A DNA stretch of 64,000 bases from Spirosoma aureum (GCF_011604685.1 NZ_CP050063.1:5354501-5418500); one strand, 5' to 3'. Shown: positions 36,167 through 45,991, counted from the stretch's first letter. The notes: generated from the sequence alone by a model not told the origin. Numbers and translations are program-made.

Positions 36167-38737
36167 TCATTCTTCAGCGTTAAATACCAAACTAATTCTT
36201 AGTCCATCTTTATTATGAATAACTAACTTTCCATCCAGTTGCTGACTAAAGCCCATAATCAGCGTCATACCCAGCGAACGACTGCGTGAGGCATCATACT
36301 CCGGTGGTAAGCCAACGCCATTATCGGCAATAGTAAGCTCACAGGTAGTCGGCGATAACCGGTGTAGAGTGAGGCTGATGGTTCCGAAGTGCCCTTTCGG
36401 AAAGGCATACTTCAGTGCATTCGTGATGGCTTCATTAATGATTAATCCTAATGGGACCGCCTGAGTAACATCTAACTCAATAGGCTCTACCTTTAACTCG
36501 AAGCGATTCTGCGGAGGCAGGTTATAAGAATCCCGGAGGTACACGACCACTTCCTGGATGTATGACCCCATATCGATGCGGGCCATCCCCTCCGACTGGT
36601 AAAGCTTTTGATGAATCATAGCCATCGTCTGAACCCGGTGCTGGCTTTCCCGGATGGCTAACAGGGCGGCATCATCCATGAGGTACCTGGCCTGGGAGTT
36701 CAACAGGCTCATGATCACCTGAAGGTTATTTTTGACCCGATGGTGAATCTCTTTGAGGAGCCATTCTTTCTCATTTAGTAAGAGTTGCAGGCTCTCATTC
36801 TTTTGGTTGATCTCTTCCTGACTTGCCTGCAGTTCATAGTGTTGGGCCTGTAGCTTTTGCTGCTGAGCTACCAGTTGTCGGTTGCTCCGCTGCTTCAATC
36901 GGTATCGGTTGTAACTCAGTCCTAACAGAGCCAGCAATAGGGCTGTTCCTCCAATGAGGGCATTGCGTTGGGTTTGATGGGCTTTATTCTGTTCGGTGAG
37001 CAGGGCAATATTCTTTTCCCGCAGCGTCAGTGCCTGTTCTTTCTTCTGGGTTTCGTATTCAATACTCAACTGGGTAATCTGTTTGCTCTTCTTCTCATTG
37101 AAAATCGAGTCAGTCAGGGATTTATACAGTTGATAGTGCTTAATAGCCGCCGGATAATTACCCTGGGCTGAATCCACTTTGAAGCGCATCAAGTGAATTT
37201 CCAATTGTTGGCTCGGTATGATTTTCTTTTGATTCGTTGACAGCAACTGCTTCAAATAGGGATCTGCTTTAGCATATTGGTTGTTCGTAATGTAAAACTG
37301 GCTGATGCGTTGCCAGGCAGTATATTGAAACTGCACAGCAACTTGTTTACTCCAGACGACACTCTCCAGGTAATACCTTTCCGCCAGTTTGTATTGTTTC
37401 AGAGCATTATAGCACTCGCCAAAACTCTGGGCGATAAGTAATTTATCCTCGTAGGTAAATGGGCGGTATTCCCTTGCCATGCCTTGCAGAAACTGTAATG
37501 CTTCCGGGGCTTTTCCCTGTTTTAACAAGATCACCACCATTCGGCTAATCAGCCCCACCTGGATAAATAGCCTCCCTTTTTGGTGACTGATAGCCAACGA
37601 CTTTTTGTAGTAGGCCAAACTTTTGTCAAATTGATTTAACCCGTAATAGGCGTTCCCTAACCTAAAATAAGCATAATCCAGCTCATCAATCAGCCCGCTA
37701 CTCTCGGCGCTTTTGACAACCGTTAAGACATAAAATAATTTTTGATTTAAATCACCTTTAGCCTGACTTAGATCAGACATAAAATAATAGGCATTGGACA
37801 AATAGCCGTATTCGCCTGGCATGTTATAAACACTTTCCTCTGCCAGTGCATGGTAAGCCTGATTAAGGGCTCTGGAACCAATGGCTTTTTGAATGGCCAG
37901 GGCCTGTTGTGCTTTCTGTTCAGCCTGTCTGGTTTCTCCACCATCCAATTGAAAATGTTCATAGCCCATTTCCATCAAAATCAATAGCTCCTGCGACTGG
38001 TCACCGATCTGGCGGGCAAGGGATAGTGCTTTTTCTAATGCGCTCATATTTTCCCGACAGTCATCACAAAATGTAGTCGTTGCCATTCGGAGCCAGACTC
38101 TAATTTCTCCGGCTTTGTCACCAGCCCGCTGGCGGGACTGAATAACGTTCATAAAGTAGGCTTTACCTCTTGGCCAATCTTTGTTCAACAGATAGCTGAT
38201 TCCCAGCAAACACTGGCTTTCATCCAGCCATTTTTGATTGCCAGTCTCCTTGCTGATCAGTTCCGCCTGACGAAAAAATACGATAGCACTGTCCCGATTA
38301 GCCAATTGCGTGTTGGTTGGCCGAAGCTTATCCTTTCCCAGCTCCAGTAAAAGCCTGACTCGATTAGAATCGCTTAAACTTGTTGACATACGCAAGGCGG
38401 CACTGATATTGTGTTGTTTAATCTGAATTTTTCCCCGCAGAAAAAGAGCATTATCCAGCCCCCTGGCGAAACCGATCCGGCGGCTTATCGTTTCGGCCTG
38501 CTCAATCAGAACGAGCGCGCTATCCAAACTTGTTTTTGGGTTCAGGGTCTTATTGATATGAAAATCGCTCAATTTGAGCAGCGCATGTATCTGATTGGTA
38601 TCAAGTGCATTGCGTTGAACTGACTTCAGTAGCTTATTGGCATCAGCGATCGAAACGGGCTGTGCCTGTGTAAGACAAGCCAGCATGCCCAGCCAGGACA
38701 GCCACGTCAGGATACGAATTAATCTATGAACGTGCAT
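36167..38737 (-). CDS. TPR/HisKA_2 sensor histidine kinase 1
   Basis: The protein has 856 residues from the ATG at 38737, giving a signal peptide (about 1-28). A long periplasmic region of about 12 TPR-like repeats follows (to about 580), then one membrane helix (about 592-615), a coiled coil, and a HisKA_2 domain with IHHRVKNNLQVIMSLL (phospho-His near 662). The ATPase domain has INEAITNALKYAFP and ADNGVGLP. It is a paralogue of the kinase at 39682-42003 and lies on the other side of a YciI gene. It probably feeds the receiver-containing activator at 43048, which is the nearest response regulator. Confidence 0.9.
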   Translation of the reverse strand: MHVHRLIRILTWLSWLGMLACLTQAQPVSIADANKLLKSVQRNALDTNQIHALLKLSDFHINKTLNPKTSLDSALVLIEQAETISRRIGFARGLDNALFLRGKIQIKQHNISAALRMSTSLSDSNRVRLLLELGKDKLRPTNTQLANRDSAIVFFRQAELISKETGNQKWLDESQCLLGISYLLNKDWPRGKAYFMNVIQSRQRAGDKAGEIRVWLRMATTTFCDDCRENMSALEKALSLARQIGDQSQELLILMEMGYEHFQLDGGETRQAEQKAQQALAIQKAIGSRALNQAYHALAEESVYNMPGEYGYLSNAYYFMSDLSQAKGDLNQKLFYVLTVVKSAESSGLIDELDYAYFRLGNAYYGLNQFDKSLAYYKKSLAISHQKGRLFIQVGLISRMVVILLKQGKAPEALQFLQGMAREYRPFTYEDKLLIAQSFGECYNALKQYKLAERYYLESVVWSKQVAVQFQYTAWQRISQFYITNNQYAKADPYLKQLLSTNQKKIIPSQQLEIHLMRFKVDSAQGNYPAAIKHYQLYKSLTDSIFNEKKSKQITQLSIEYETQKKEQALTLREKNIALLTEQNKAHQTQRNALIGGTALLLALLGLSYNRYRLKQRSNRQLVAQQQKLQAQHYELQASQEEINQKNESLQLLLNEKEWLLKEIHHRVKNNLQVIMSLLNSQARYLMDDAALLAIRESQHRVQTMAMIHQKLYQSEGMARIDMGSYIQEVVVYLRDSYNLPPQNRFELKVEPIELDVTQAVPLGLIINEAITNALKYAFPKGHFGTISLTLHRLSPTTCELTIADNGVGLPPEYDASRSRSLGMTLIMGFSQQLDGKLVIHNKDGLRISLVFNAEE

Positions 38738-39019
38738 AGAATAGGTAATACGAAAAAGCCAATTTATGGATAACAAGCCGGTAACCAGATAAGCTGAACC
38801 TGTTCAATTAAAGCCAGCGTGAAACTACTTTAGCAAGAATCAAGCCTGAACGATGGGATAACCTTCTGACATGTACAGAGTTCATTTTTGCCTGTAGGAG
38901 TTTTGCTCAGAACTGTTCAACCGCAAGGCTACCCGTGGTTTGTCATGATGCTCTTCAAAACTAAAGCTCGGATCTGCGCCAAAATCCAATTGACATGAAA
39001 GTAGGTGTATTGAGTTGCG

Positions 39020-39058
39020 TCCAATTTTTTGGATTTACCCAGTGTGCTGGATTTATAC
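39020..39058 (+). promoter_or_regulatory. Class 2 activator site upstream of YciI gene
   Basis: TCCAATTTTTTGGATTT opens a 39-bp element that ends in GGATTTATAC. The same element, with equal length, stands at 45811-45849. Direct repeat TGGATTTA occurs at 39030 and 39048. The core (39046-39060) matches 10 of 15 bases of TTTGGAGTTATACAA. It lies 82 bp before the -24 GG of the promoter at 39139. Confidence 0.6.
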
Positions 39059-39138
39059 GGCTCGGATTCGCACTACACCTAAGCCCAGATATGGCCTTCA
39101 ATATGCATTTCTGCCCTTTTATGTAGTTTGTTTATCCC

Positions 39139-39153
39139 TGGCATACGCTTTGA
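39139..39153 (+). promoter_or_regulatory. Sigma-54 promoter of the YciI gene at 39266
   Basis: TGGCATACGCTTTGA: TGGCAT, five bases, TTTGA with the -24/-12 spacing. Only the last base differs from TTGC. A class 2 element lies upstream and the gene start is 113 bp downstream. Confidence 0.75.
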
Positions 39154-39265
39154 TTCCGCCCTTGATAACGTTGGAGAATTTCATAGACAATGTGTCAAAG
39201 CCTTATAGAAGTCCAGGCTACTGAATAAGTTGCGCATCAACAGATTTCAATCCTCAAACCGTCAG

Positions 39266-39613
39266 ATGAACGAATTCTTATTAGTGATCCACCGGGATTT
39301 GACCAGCCAGGACGCCAGACCATCACAGGAGCAAATACAAGCCTCAGTCAAACCCTTTCAGAACTGGATCAACGGGTTGGCCGCCAAAAATATTCTGGTC
39401 AAGCCACCTCAGCGCTGGGATTTGGGAGGTCGTGTTATTAGAAAAGACAATGTAGTTACGAATGGGCCCTATGCGGAAGTAAATAAATCGATCGGTGGGA
39501 TACTCATGATCAGAGCCATTGACTATGAGGAAGCGATTGAGATCGCAAAAGGCTGTCCAATCATTCAATGGGGTGCTGTGGTAGAAGTCCGAATGGCTAT
39601 GCCGACCATGTAG
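39266..39613 (+). CDS. YciI/DGPF-domain protein A
   Basis: The protein has 115 residues from the ATG at 39266. MNEFLLVIHRDL and the DGPF-type motif NGPYAEV, with EEAIEIAKGCPI, fit the YCII-related domain (PF03795). Two paralogues at 58505 and 58883 share the opening and the core. The family binds or acts on small substrates; a few members are linked to sigma factors or cyanide/chlorocatechol metabolism. The gene lies between two divergent sensor kinases and behind a sigma-54 promoter. Confidence 0.9.
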   Translation: MNEFLLVIHRDLTSQDARPSQEQIQASVKPFQNWINGLAAKNILVKPPQRWDLGGRVIRKDNVVTNGPYAEVNKSIGGILMIRAIDYEEAIEIAKGCPIIQWGAVVEVRMAMPTM

Positions 39614-39681
39614 CTCTTAGGTAGCCGATTGCAGGCTTTTTCGTTCCAAATCGCTTTGTTTAGAACCCCAAACAAATACGT

Positions 39682-42003
39682 TCAGGCAGGAACACGCGCA
39701 TTTTTTTCTTCAACAAAAGTCAGGCTAATCCGGACACCCTTCTGCTGGCTGATGTCCAGTACACCTTCGATCTGTTCACTTAAACCACGTATCAGGCTCA
39801 TGCCGAGGGTTCGACTACGACTAGGATTTAAATCAGCCGGAAACCCAACCCCATCATCACCAATAACAAGCCGGTAGGTATTATTTTTATCTCCCATCAA
39901 ATCAACCCATAGTGTGCCAACCCGACCATCCGGGAATGCATACTTTAACGAGTTGGTTACTGCTTCATTGAGAATCAGCCCTAACGGGACCGCATACGTA
40001 ACGTCCAGGTCGATTGGTGCAACGGTGATCTGTTTACGAACCGTATCAACCCGATTAAATGAGTTGATTAAATAATCGACAATTTCCTGAACATAACTGA
40101 CCATCGGAATACTTGATAACCGGTCTGTTTGATACAATTTCTGGTGAATCAATGCCATCGCGTGCACCCGGTTCTGGCTTTCCCGAATCGCTGACAATGC
40201 TTCCTTGTCTTTCAAAAAGGAACCCTGTGAGTGAAGCAGGCTGGTGATTATCTGCAAGTTATTCTTAACCCGGTGATGCATTTCCTTCAACATCCATTCT
40301 CGTTCTTCCAACAGATGGTCCTTGTCTGTCAGCAGCTGTTCTTTATCGATCAGCAAATTGTCCTTTTCCTGCACAATCCGTTCCAGGTCATGATTTTTAC
40401 GATTTATTTCGATCTGTTTAACTTCCAGCAATTGGTTACTGTGCTGCTTGAGCTGGTAGCGGTTGAATCCCAAACCAAGCAACAGGATTAACAATATAGT
40501 ACCAGCAATAATACCGTTCCGTATGGTATTGGCCTGTTGCAATTGATTTTGCTGGAGCTGGCTCTGTTTGGTTAACAGTTGAATGGCTTGCTGTTTAAGT
40601 TTTATATTCTGGTCTTTTTTCTGCGTTTCATATTGTATTTCCAGTTGAGCAATCTGCTGGCTTTTTGTGGCATTCAACAATGAATCCTGCAAAGCTTCAT
40701 AGCGCTGGAAGTGCTGGATAGCTGCCTGATAATTGGCCTGAGACGAATCCAGTTTAAACCATAACAAATGATTTCTGGACAGGTCCTTTATTGAGCCATT
40801 TTCCCGGCATTGCATCGCATTTAATTGAAGGTAATAATGCGCCCGGGTAAATTGTTTGCTGGTGATCAGAAACCGGATGGCCGACTCATAAATTGGGGCA
40901 CGCCCTACGCTTCCATCCCCTTTTTTTGCCAGCAGATCCAGTACCTGATCGCAATACGAGTGTGCCAATTTGACCTGATTTAATTCCGCGTAAATATCCA
41001 GAAATAGTGGAGCTACAATAAGTTTGCTTTCTGCCGTTATTGGCGGATATTGCTCAATCTGACTTTTCAGAAATCGAAGCGCTTGCTGGGGTTTATGCTG
41101 GTGAAGCAGTAATTTGGCAATGTTGCTGGTTAAAGCGAGTACATAGGGTGTTTCATGGAACTGCCGGGCAATTCTCAGCGCCTTTCGATAATAGTTGTTT
41201 GCCTGTTTAAACTGTCCAAGCGCGTAGTAAGTAAGACCTAGTCGATTGTAAATGGTACAAAGTTGTATGGTACTGTCTTTTCGTTCCTCAGCAAGTTTAA
41301 CCGCCAGCAATCCATAGGTTAACCCTTCTTTATAGTCACCTAATTTGGTCGAAACAAACCCCATTAGATCATAAATTCTTTCCAGATCCGTTCGCCCGAT
41401 CTGGCGGGATATGGTAAGCGCACTCTGCAATTCCGCCAGGGCCTGCACGTAATTCTCCTGAACCTGATGGTGATCAGCCAATTCCTTGTACATATCCATC
41501 TGTCTGGCTTTATCACCTGCCCGCTCGAATGACAAAAGTGCTTTCTGGTAGCAGTCAATCTTATCCGGAAGTTCGTCCAGATCAAGGGTATATAAACGCG
41601 TCATTTCCAGATACAGAGCGCCAAGTAGCTGCCAGTAACCATACCGGGTAAACCGATCGATAGCCCGCTGAGCATATAGAATTGCCTGCCGATGGTCTCC
41701 TTTTTCAAGCCAGGCCAGATAGGAACAAAAGTCAGCATTGGCCATCCCTTTGTGGTAGGACAGCGACTGGCTAAGCGTACGACTTTGCTGAATCATCAAC
41801 AAGGCCGTATCCAGATCATGAATTTGCTCGCCTGCTTTAAAAATATAATATCGACTTAGGTTCAACAACGAATTTACCTGGATGGTATCGACCGTATTCC
41901 GGTTCAATATCCTTCGAATCGTACGTACCGGAGGTGATGAGGATTGTGATTCAGCAGCTATGGCTGACAGGCACAGGACGACCAGAAAAATGAACTGCTT
42001 CAT
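39682..42003 (-). CDS. TPR/HisKA_2 sensor histidine kinase 2
   Basis: The 773-residue kinase has a signal peptide (about 1-20), then TPR-like repeats (to about 480), one membrane helix (about 491-514), and a coiled coil of repeated EQLLTDKDHLLEE-type units. The HisKA_2 domain (MHHRVKNNLQIITSLL, phospho-His near 572) and ATPase domain (LNEAVTNSLKYAFP, GDDGVGFP) follow. It is a paralogue of the kinase at 36167-38737, shorter by 83 residues. It runs away from the DsbA-like gene and lies 1.0 kb from the receiver-containing activator. Confidence 0.9.
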   Translation of the reverse strand: MKQFIFLVVLCLSAIAAESQSSSPPVRTIRRILNRNTVDTIQVNSLLNLSRYYIFKAGEQIHDLDTALLMIQQSRTLSQSLSYHKGMANADFCSYLAWLEKGDHRQAILYAQRAIDRFTRYGYWQLLGALYLEMTRLYTLDLDELPDKIDCYQKALLSFERAGDKARQMDMYKELADHHQVQENYVQALAELQSALTISRQIGRTDLERIYDLMGFVSTKLGDYKEGLTYGLLAVKLAEERKDSTIQLCTIYNRLGLTYYALGQFKQANNYYRKALRIARQFHETPYVLALTSNIAKLLLHQHKPQQALRFLKSQIEQYPPITAESKLIVAPLFLDIYAELNQVKLAHSYCDQVLDLLAKKGDGSVGRAPIYESAIRFLITSKQFTRAHYYLQLNAMQCRENGSIKDLSRNHLLWFKLDSSQANYQAAIQHFQRYEALQDSLLNATKSQQIAQLEIQYETQKKDQNIKLKQQAIQLLTKQSQLQQNQLQQANTIRNGIIAGTILLILLLGLGFNRYQLKQHSNQLLEVKQIEINRKNHDLERIVQEKDNLLIDKEQLLTDKDHLLEEREWMLKEMHHRVKNNLQIITSLLHSQGSFLKDKEALSAIRESQNRVHAMALIHQKLYQTDRLSSIPMVSYVQEIVDYLINSFNRVDTVRKQITVAPIDLDVTYAVPLGLILNEAVTNSLKYAFPDGRVGTLWVDLMGDKNNTYRLVIGDDGVGFPADLNPSRSRTLGMSLIRGLSEQIEGVLDISQQKGVRISLTFVEEKNARVPA

Positions 42004-42137
42004 AGAAATCGTTTAGCAATGAATCAATTTCGTAGGTCCTGCTTCCTGGACGAGCTTCTTCTTTTGAAGAGGGAGGTTCCCTACTGCAAACCAGCGATTG
42101 ATGCATTCATTCGGTATGTTACAGCGACTCTAAGAAA

Positions 42138-42180
42138 CTGGAGATTCTCTATTTATTTGCCGTATTTTGGAGATAGACAA
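42138..42180 (+). promoter_or_regulatory. Class 2-like activator site upstream of the DsbA-like gene
   Basis: CTGGAGATTCTCTAT (near 42138-42152) is a rough palindrome, and TTTGGAGATAGACAA at 42166-42180 matches the class 2 core at 13 of 15 bases. TGGAGAT occurs twice, 29 bp apart. The core centre is 107 bp before the -24 GG of 42279, against 85-87 bp in two other cases, about two helical turns more. Confidence 0.5.
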
Positions 42181-42278
42181 TTCTTTATCAGTTGCTTAAC
42201 ACACCATTAATCTAAATATATCTCTCTTTTTGGCCCGTAAAGGATTGTTTTTAGCAAACGAGCCGAATTCTTCCTGGT

Positions 42279-42293
42279 TGGCACGTCTGTTGA
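42279..42293 (+). promoter_or_regulatory. Sigma-54 promoter of the DsbA-like gene
   Basis: TGGCACGTCTGTTGA has a perfect -24 half (TGGCACG) and TTGA at -12. It faces the gene starting at 42437. No other gene is downstream on this strand within the 433-bp gap. Confidence 0.75.
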
Positions 42294-42436
42294 CTGTATA
42301 CGTTCAGCATTTCTTTCATTCGCCCAGCCTGCCTTCTCTGTTCTTCAATTGATGGAGTGCCATTGGTCTGTGGGATCAGCTAACTGGATTTATAAATGAA
42401 TCCAGTTAACCCGTTTATCCGAAAACTTTGACCCCT

Positions 42437-43021
42437 ATGAATTCTACTCAAAAAACCGCATTCCCGATGATTGGCTCATACTCAAAATCTGTAGAATTGC
42501 TTGAGTTTGGCGATTTCACATGCCCTCAGAGCCGGTCTATAAGAAAGCTGATCGATACAATTCTAAGCATGTTCACGAATCAGCTTAACTATTCCTACCA
42601 TCATTTTCCTATTCGCCAGGGAGATCAATCCCTGCTGGCTGCTGTTGCAGCCGAAGCCGCCAGGCGTCAGGGAAAATTTGTGCCTATGTCGCAAGGCTTA
42701 TTTTCATTGACGTCAATCACGTGTTCCACCCTGTCAGCCTTAACCCTTCAGATAGGGTTGGATCAACAGCAGTTTTTTAACGACTTACTGGATGATCGAC
42801 TCTATAACCTGATTAAAGCCGACTGGAAGGCAGGAGTCAGTCTAGGCGTCAATGCTACCCCAACGGTGTTCGTGGGTGGTCAACAATTCCACGGCAAGCT
42901 GACCCTAGCTCGGTTAGTTCCCATCATTCGGTCTCATTTACAGCAAATTGGCAAGCAAGCTTTAAGCTCGGTTGATAAAAATCAGGGTATTATTTACTGG
43001 AGTAACAACGAATTTGGCTAG
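42437..43021 (+). CDS. DsbA-like thioredoxin-fold protein with a CPQS active site
   Basis: The protein has 194 residues from the ATG at 42437; a TTG three codons earlier is unlikely. FGDFTCPQSRSI places the active-site Cys29 but with Ser in place of the second Cys, so it is a monothiol. NATPTVFVGGQQFHG holds the cis-proline loop, and the helical insertion fits DsbA/Thioredoxin_4 proteins. No signal peptide is visible, so it is probably cytoplasmic. It could be a disulfide reductase/isomerase-like, mycothiol- or bacillithiol-linked, or just a binder. It stands behind a sigma-54 promoter and converges on EBP1. Confidence 0.82.
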   Translation: MNSTQKTAFPMIGSYSKSVELLEFGDFTCPQSRSIRKLIDTILSMFTNQLNYSYHHFPIRQGDQSLLAAVAAEAARRQGKFVPMSQGLFSLTSITCSTLSALTLQIGLDQQQFFNDLLDDRLYNLIKADWKAGVSLGVNATPTVFVGGQQFHGKLTLARLVPIIRSHLQQIGKQALSSVDKNQGIIYWSNNEFG

Positions 43022-43047
43022 GCATCCTGTTCGCAATGTGTACTTAA

Positions 43048-45096
43048 TCAGGAATCAGGGGGTTGAACAGTGAGTATTTTACGGATACCCATTTTTTCCA
43101 TTCGATATTCCAACGTGGTCGGCTTTAAATTCAATAGCTCGGCAGCGCCACCACTTCCCCGAATACGACCGTTTGTCTGATTAAGAATGGCCAGAATGTA
43201 TTCCCGTTCGGTTGCCTGTTGCATCTGTTTCATTTCAGATAGATCTCTGGGTACGCTAACTGTCGGCCTCTCCGAAACCCAATTGCTTTTAGGCTGGCTA
43301 AGCGTAGGATTTGGTGCAAATAAACGCTTTTCCAATGGTCTCCCCAGTACCAACGGTGTTTGCCCATTATTCAGAATAATGGCTTGTTCAATGACATTTT
43401 CTAACTCTCGAATATTTCCCGGCCATGCGTAACTGGTTAACTCAGCAAGTGCCATGTCGCTGAATCCAAGAAATGACTTTCGTTGTTTTTGGGCCAGTTT
43501 ACGGGCAAAATAATGAGCGAGCAGCACGATATCTCCCGGTCGCTCCCGTAATGGGGGCAACGTAATGGGGAACGTGGCCAGTCGAAAAAAGAGATCCATG
43601 CGAAAACGGCCTTCCGTGACCTCTACTTCCAGATTCCGGTTTGTTGCCGCGATGACGCGAACATCGGTTTTTATTGAGGCTTTACCACCAATTCGTTCAA
43701 TTTCTTTTTCCTGTAACACCCTCAGCAATTTTGCCTGTAATTCCAGGGGTAATTCGCCAATCTCATCCAGAAATATGGTTCCTCCCTGAGCCAGTTCAAA
43801 CTTACCAATTCGCTTTTCAAAGGCTCCGGTAAATGATCCTTTCTCGTGGCCAAATAATTCCGATTCGATCAGATTAGCGGGGAGTGTGGCACAATTAACC
43901 TTGACCAGAATCTTCTCTTTCCGAGACGATTGGTTATGAATAGCGCGCGCAATCAATTCTTTTCCAGTACCACTTTCTCCCATCACCAGCACGGTGGTAT
44001 CGGTTGGGGCTACCTGGGTCACCAACTTAAAGACATGCAAAAGGCTTTCACTTTTTCCAATGATCTCCTCAAAATTTACGAATGTTTTTACCTCTTCCTG
44101 TAAATAGGAATTCTCCTGTTTTAACTTGTTGCTGAGTCGGGCAATCTCTTCATAAGCCATTACCCGTTCCAGAGTTAGTACTATAGGCTGTTCCAGTCGC
44201 TCCAGCAACGCCTGATGCCGGGCTAGATAGGATTCAGAATTCCGGCTTAAAAAACCAATTATAAACTGCTCACCATTGACCAGGCTAAACGGCATCATCA
44301 GGGCCGATTCGAACCGAAACGTTTTTACCAGGAGTTGAATGAATGGGTCCTGCTGGCATAAAGTGCCCAAGCCTTCCTGATGGTAACGAACAGATCCGTT
44401 TACTAACAGTTTACCCGGCGGCAATAACTGGAAATCAACCTTTGCGTTAGTCATCTGCTGAATAGTCTGTAGGCTTAGCAGTTGATATTCCTCAAACCCA
44501 ATCCTGTAATAATTATAATTGTGTGTTGTACCCAACCGCTGGTGGCGAATTGTTAAAAAGTCGAAAGGAATATGCTGCTGCAACAATTGGGTGATGATCA
44601 ATAACCGATTCTCCCAGTCTCCTGTATCAGACAATGCATTGGTAATTGCGATCTGGAGCGCTTTTTCTTCCCGCAGTTTTTGCTCGACACTGTGCGAATG
44701 CCGGTATCTCCCGATTTCGAGTGCTGTCAGGACGTCTTTTTCCCGAAACGGTTTGACAATGTAACCGCTGGGCTGTGTTGCCTTCACCGCTTCCAGCACG
44801 CTCTGGTTGTCATTGGCGGAAATATAAATAAAAGGAATATTAATTTCTTCGAGTTGTTTTGCCAGATCGATACCGGTTTCCTTTCCTTTCAGGTAAATAT
44901 CAAGCAGTACCATATCGGGCTCTTGCTGCGCCATCAGAGCCAGCGCTTTAGCTACCGAGTTAGCAATACCGATCACCGGATAACCGGCATCCTGTAGAAT
45001 GATGCTCAAATCATTGGCAATGATGTACTCATCCTCAACGATTAAAATCTTACAGGCCGATGTCGAGTTGATCGAAAGATTGGATGACGACTGCAT
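43048..45096 (-). CDS. EBP1: sigma-54-dependent response regulator (receiver-GAF-AAA+-Fis)
   Basis: The 682-residue activator has an N-terminal receiver domain (about 15-130) with acidic pair E21-D22, phosphoacceptor D66 and Lys in [13 protein letters not shown]-like region (about 145-320) and a coiled coil follow. The AAA+ sigma-54 interaction domain has GESGTGKE (Walker A) near residue 370, FLDEIGELP (Walker B), and GSFTGA near 420 in place of the usual GAFTGA. The C-terminal Fis-type HTH ends near 675. It should be phosphorylated and then remodel sigma-54 holoenzyme; kinases 1 and 2 are candidate partners. Its own promoter was not found. Confidence 0.93.
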   Translation of the reverse strand: MQSSSNLSINSTSACKILIVEDEYIIANDLSIILQDAGYPVIGIANSVAKALALMAQQEPDMVLLDIYLKGKETGIDLAKQLEEINIPFIYISANDNQSVLEAVKATQPSGYIVKPFREKDVLTALEIGRYRHSHSVEQKLREEKALQIAITNALSDTGDWENRLLIITQLLQQHIPFDFLTIRHQRLGTTHNYNYYRIGFEEYQLLSLQTIQQMTNAKVDFQLLPPGKLLVNGSVRYHQEGLGTLCQQDPFIQLLVKTFRFESALMMPFSLVNGEQFIIGFLSRNSESYLARHQALLERLEQPIVLTLERVMAYEEIARLSNKLKQENSYLQEEVKTFVNFEEIIGKSESLLHVFKLVTQVAPTDTTVLVMGESGTGKELIARAIHNQSSRKEKILVKVNCATLPANLIESELFGHEKGSFTGAFEKRIGKFELAQGGTIFLDEIGELPLELQAKLLRVLQEKEIERIGGKASIKTDVRVIAATNRNLEVEVTEGRFRMDLFFRLATFPITLPPLRERPGDIVLLAHYFARKLAQKQRKSFLGFSDMALAELTSYAWPGNIRELENVIEQAIILNNGQTPLVLGRPLEKRLFAPNPTLSQPKSNWVSERPTVSVPRDLSEMKQMQQATEREYILAILNQTNGRIRGSGGAAELLNLKPTTLEYRMEKMGIRKILTVQPPDS

Positions 45097-45149
45097 AGTC
45101 TAAAACAGGTTGAGTTATCCGAAAAACAGACTAATTTCCAGGCCTTTTA

Positions 45150-45207
45150 CTTCGAGCCGTGCCACGGTTAATAGACGTAGAATTAATAACCGTTGCACGG
45201 CTTGAAG
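45150..45207 (-). repeat. Imperfect inverted repeat upstream of EBP1
   Basis: The 24-nt arms (45150-45173 and 45184-45207) pair with a few mismatches around a 10-nt centre. The core is AGCCGTGC..ACGGTTA. It lies 54-111 bp before the EBP1 start, so it would be in the 5' UTR or promoter. It may be an RNA hairpin or an operator. Confidence 0.65.
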
Positions 45208-45447
45208 CAACAGTCCTAATTTTATAAACCTGACAAGAATTATACCTTACCCTGACCGACTATTAATTGACTAACTAACAAATCAGTAAAGTGCCTTAGT
45301 CTAACCTCCTCAGTCAATTTTAAGCTAATTTACTGGATGATGCGGTTGAAAATTAACAAAGACTGGTCCATTCTTCAGCTGTTATTTCATTACCCGTTGT
45401 GATTTTAATAACCATGTTGCCTACGAACAACTGTAGTAAATCCAAAT

Positions 45448-45465
45448 TTCTGGAGATCTCCAGAA
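45448..45465. promoter_or_regulatory. Perfect 18-bp palindrome
   Basis: TTCTGGAGATCTCCAGAA is a perfect palindrome, flanked by GTAAAT and ATTTAC. The half site TGGAGAT also occurs in the class 2-like element at 42138-42180. It stands in the 895-bp gap between EBP1 and the hydrolase gene and is a candidate binding site for EBP1, 360 bp from its start codon. Confidence 0.6.
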
Positions 45466-45810
45466 TTTACAATCACTGTCATCTTTCCTCCAACCAACGA
45501 AATTTAGTTCTTCAGGCAACATGGCGACACTACTTTCAAGGTCCTCATTAAGGGGTAATATGAGCCAGATTCTGTAAAAAAACTGCTCTGGCAAACCCTC
45601 TCCCAGTTCAGCAGGGAGCTATTCTTTGATTTCTGTTTGCGTTGACGGTCTTAAGAAATTCGCCATGTTCCAATGAGTTTTCAGGAGTAGATACGGCATT
45701 ATGAACATCTTCTTCGGTACAATTACCCGAGTACTTTAGCCCGCCTGACTGAAGCTATATTGAGCCTAAAAACCACCATTAAGCAAGATCGGTTTAAGAA
45801 ATTTAATACA

Positions 45811-45854
45811 TCCAATTTTTTGGATTTGCTCCCAGATTTGGAGTTATACAACTC
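45811..45854 (+). promoter_or_regulatory. Class 2 activator site upstream of hydrolase genes
   Basis: TCCAATTTTTTGGATTT is followed by CCAGATTTGGAGTTATACAA and then CTC. The 15-base core TTTGGAGTTATACAA is at 45837-45851, and GAGTT/AACTC forms a 14-bp palindrome-like unit. It shares the opening 17 bases and overall length with 39020-39058. The -24 GG of the promoter is 80 bp from the end of the 39-bp element. Confidence 0.65.
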
Positions 45855-45927
45855 TTTTCTTCACAGGCTTTTAGGCAAAAATATCCTTTAAACGCAATCC
45901 TGGCACTTTTTGGTAACGCTATTGTCA

Positions 45928-45942
45928 TGGCACGCGCTTTGA
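45928..45942 (+). promoter_or_regulatory. Sigma-54 promoter of the hydrolase pair
   Basis: TGGCACGCGCTTTGA has a perfect -24 half and TTTGA at -12. It shares the CGCTTTGA end with the promoter at 39139. The ATG of the first hydrolase is 50 bp downstream. Confidence 0.75.
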
Positions 45943-45991
45943 AAAGCCTTTATCATCCCTTATCGGGTCAATTTAAATCTAGCTAAAAATT

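Noticed and set aside
39015..39224. 69-codon ORF between the kinases
   Set aside because: It covers the class 2 site and the sigma-54 promoter; the frame is more likely chance.
42019..42210. 63-codon ORF before the DsbA-like gene
   Set aside because: It overlaps the class 2-like site and the residues do not look like a protein domain.
45901..45915. TGGCACTTTTTGGTA as a sigma-54 promoter
   Set aside because: It has TGGCAC but GG instead of TTG at -12; the match at 45928 fits better.
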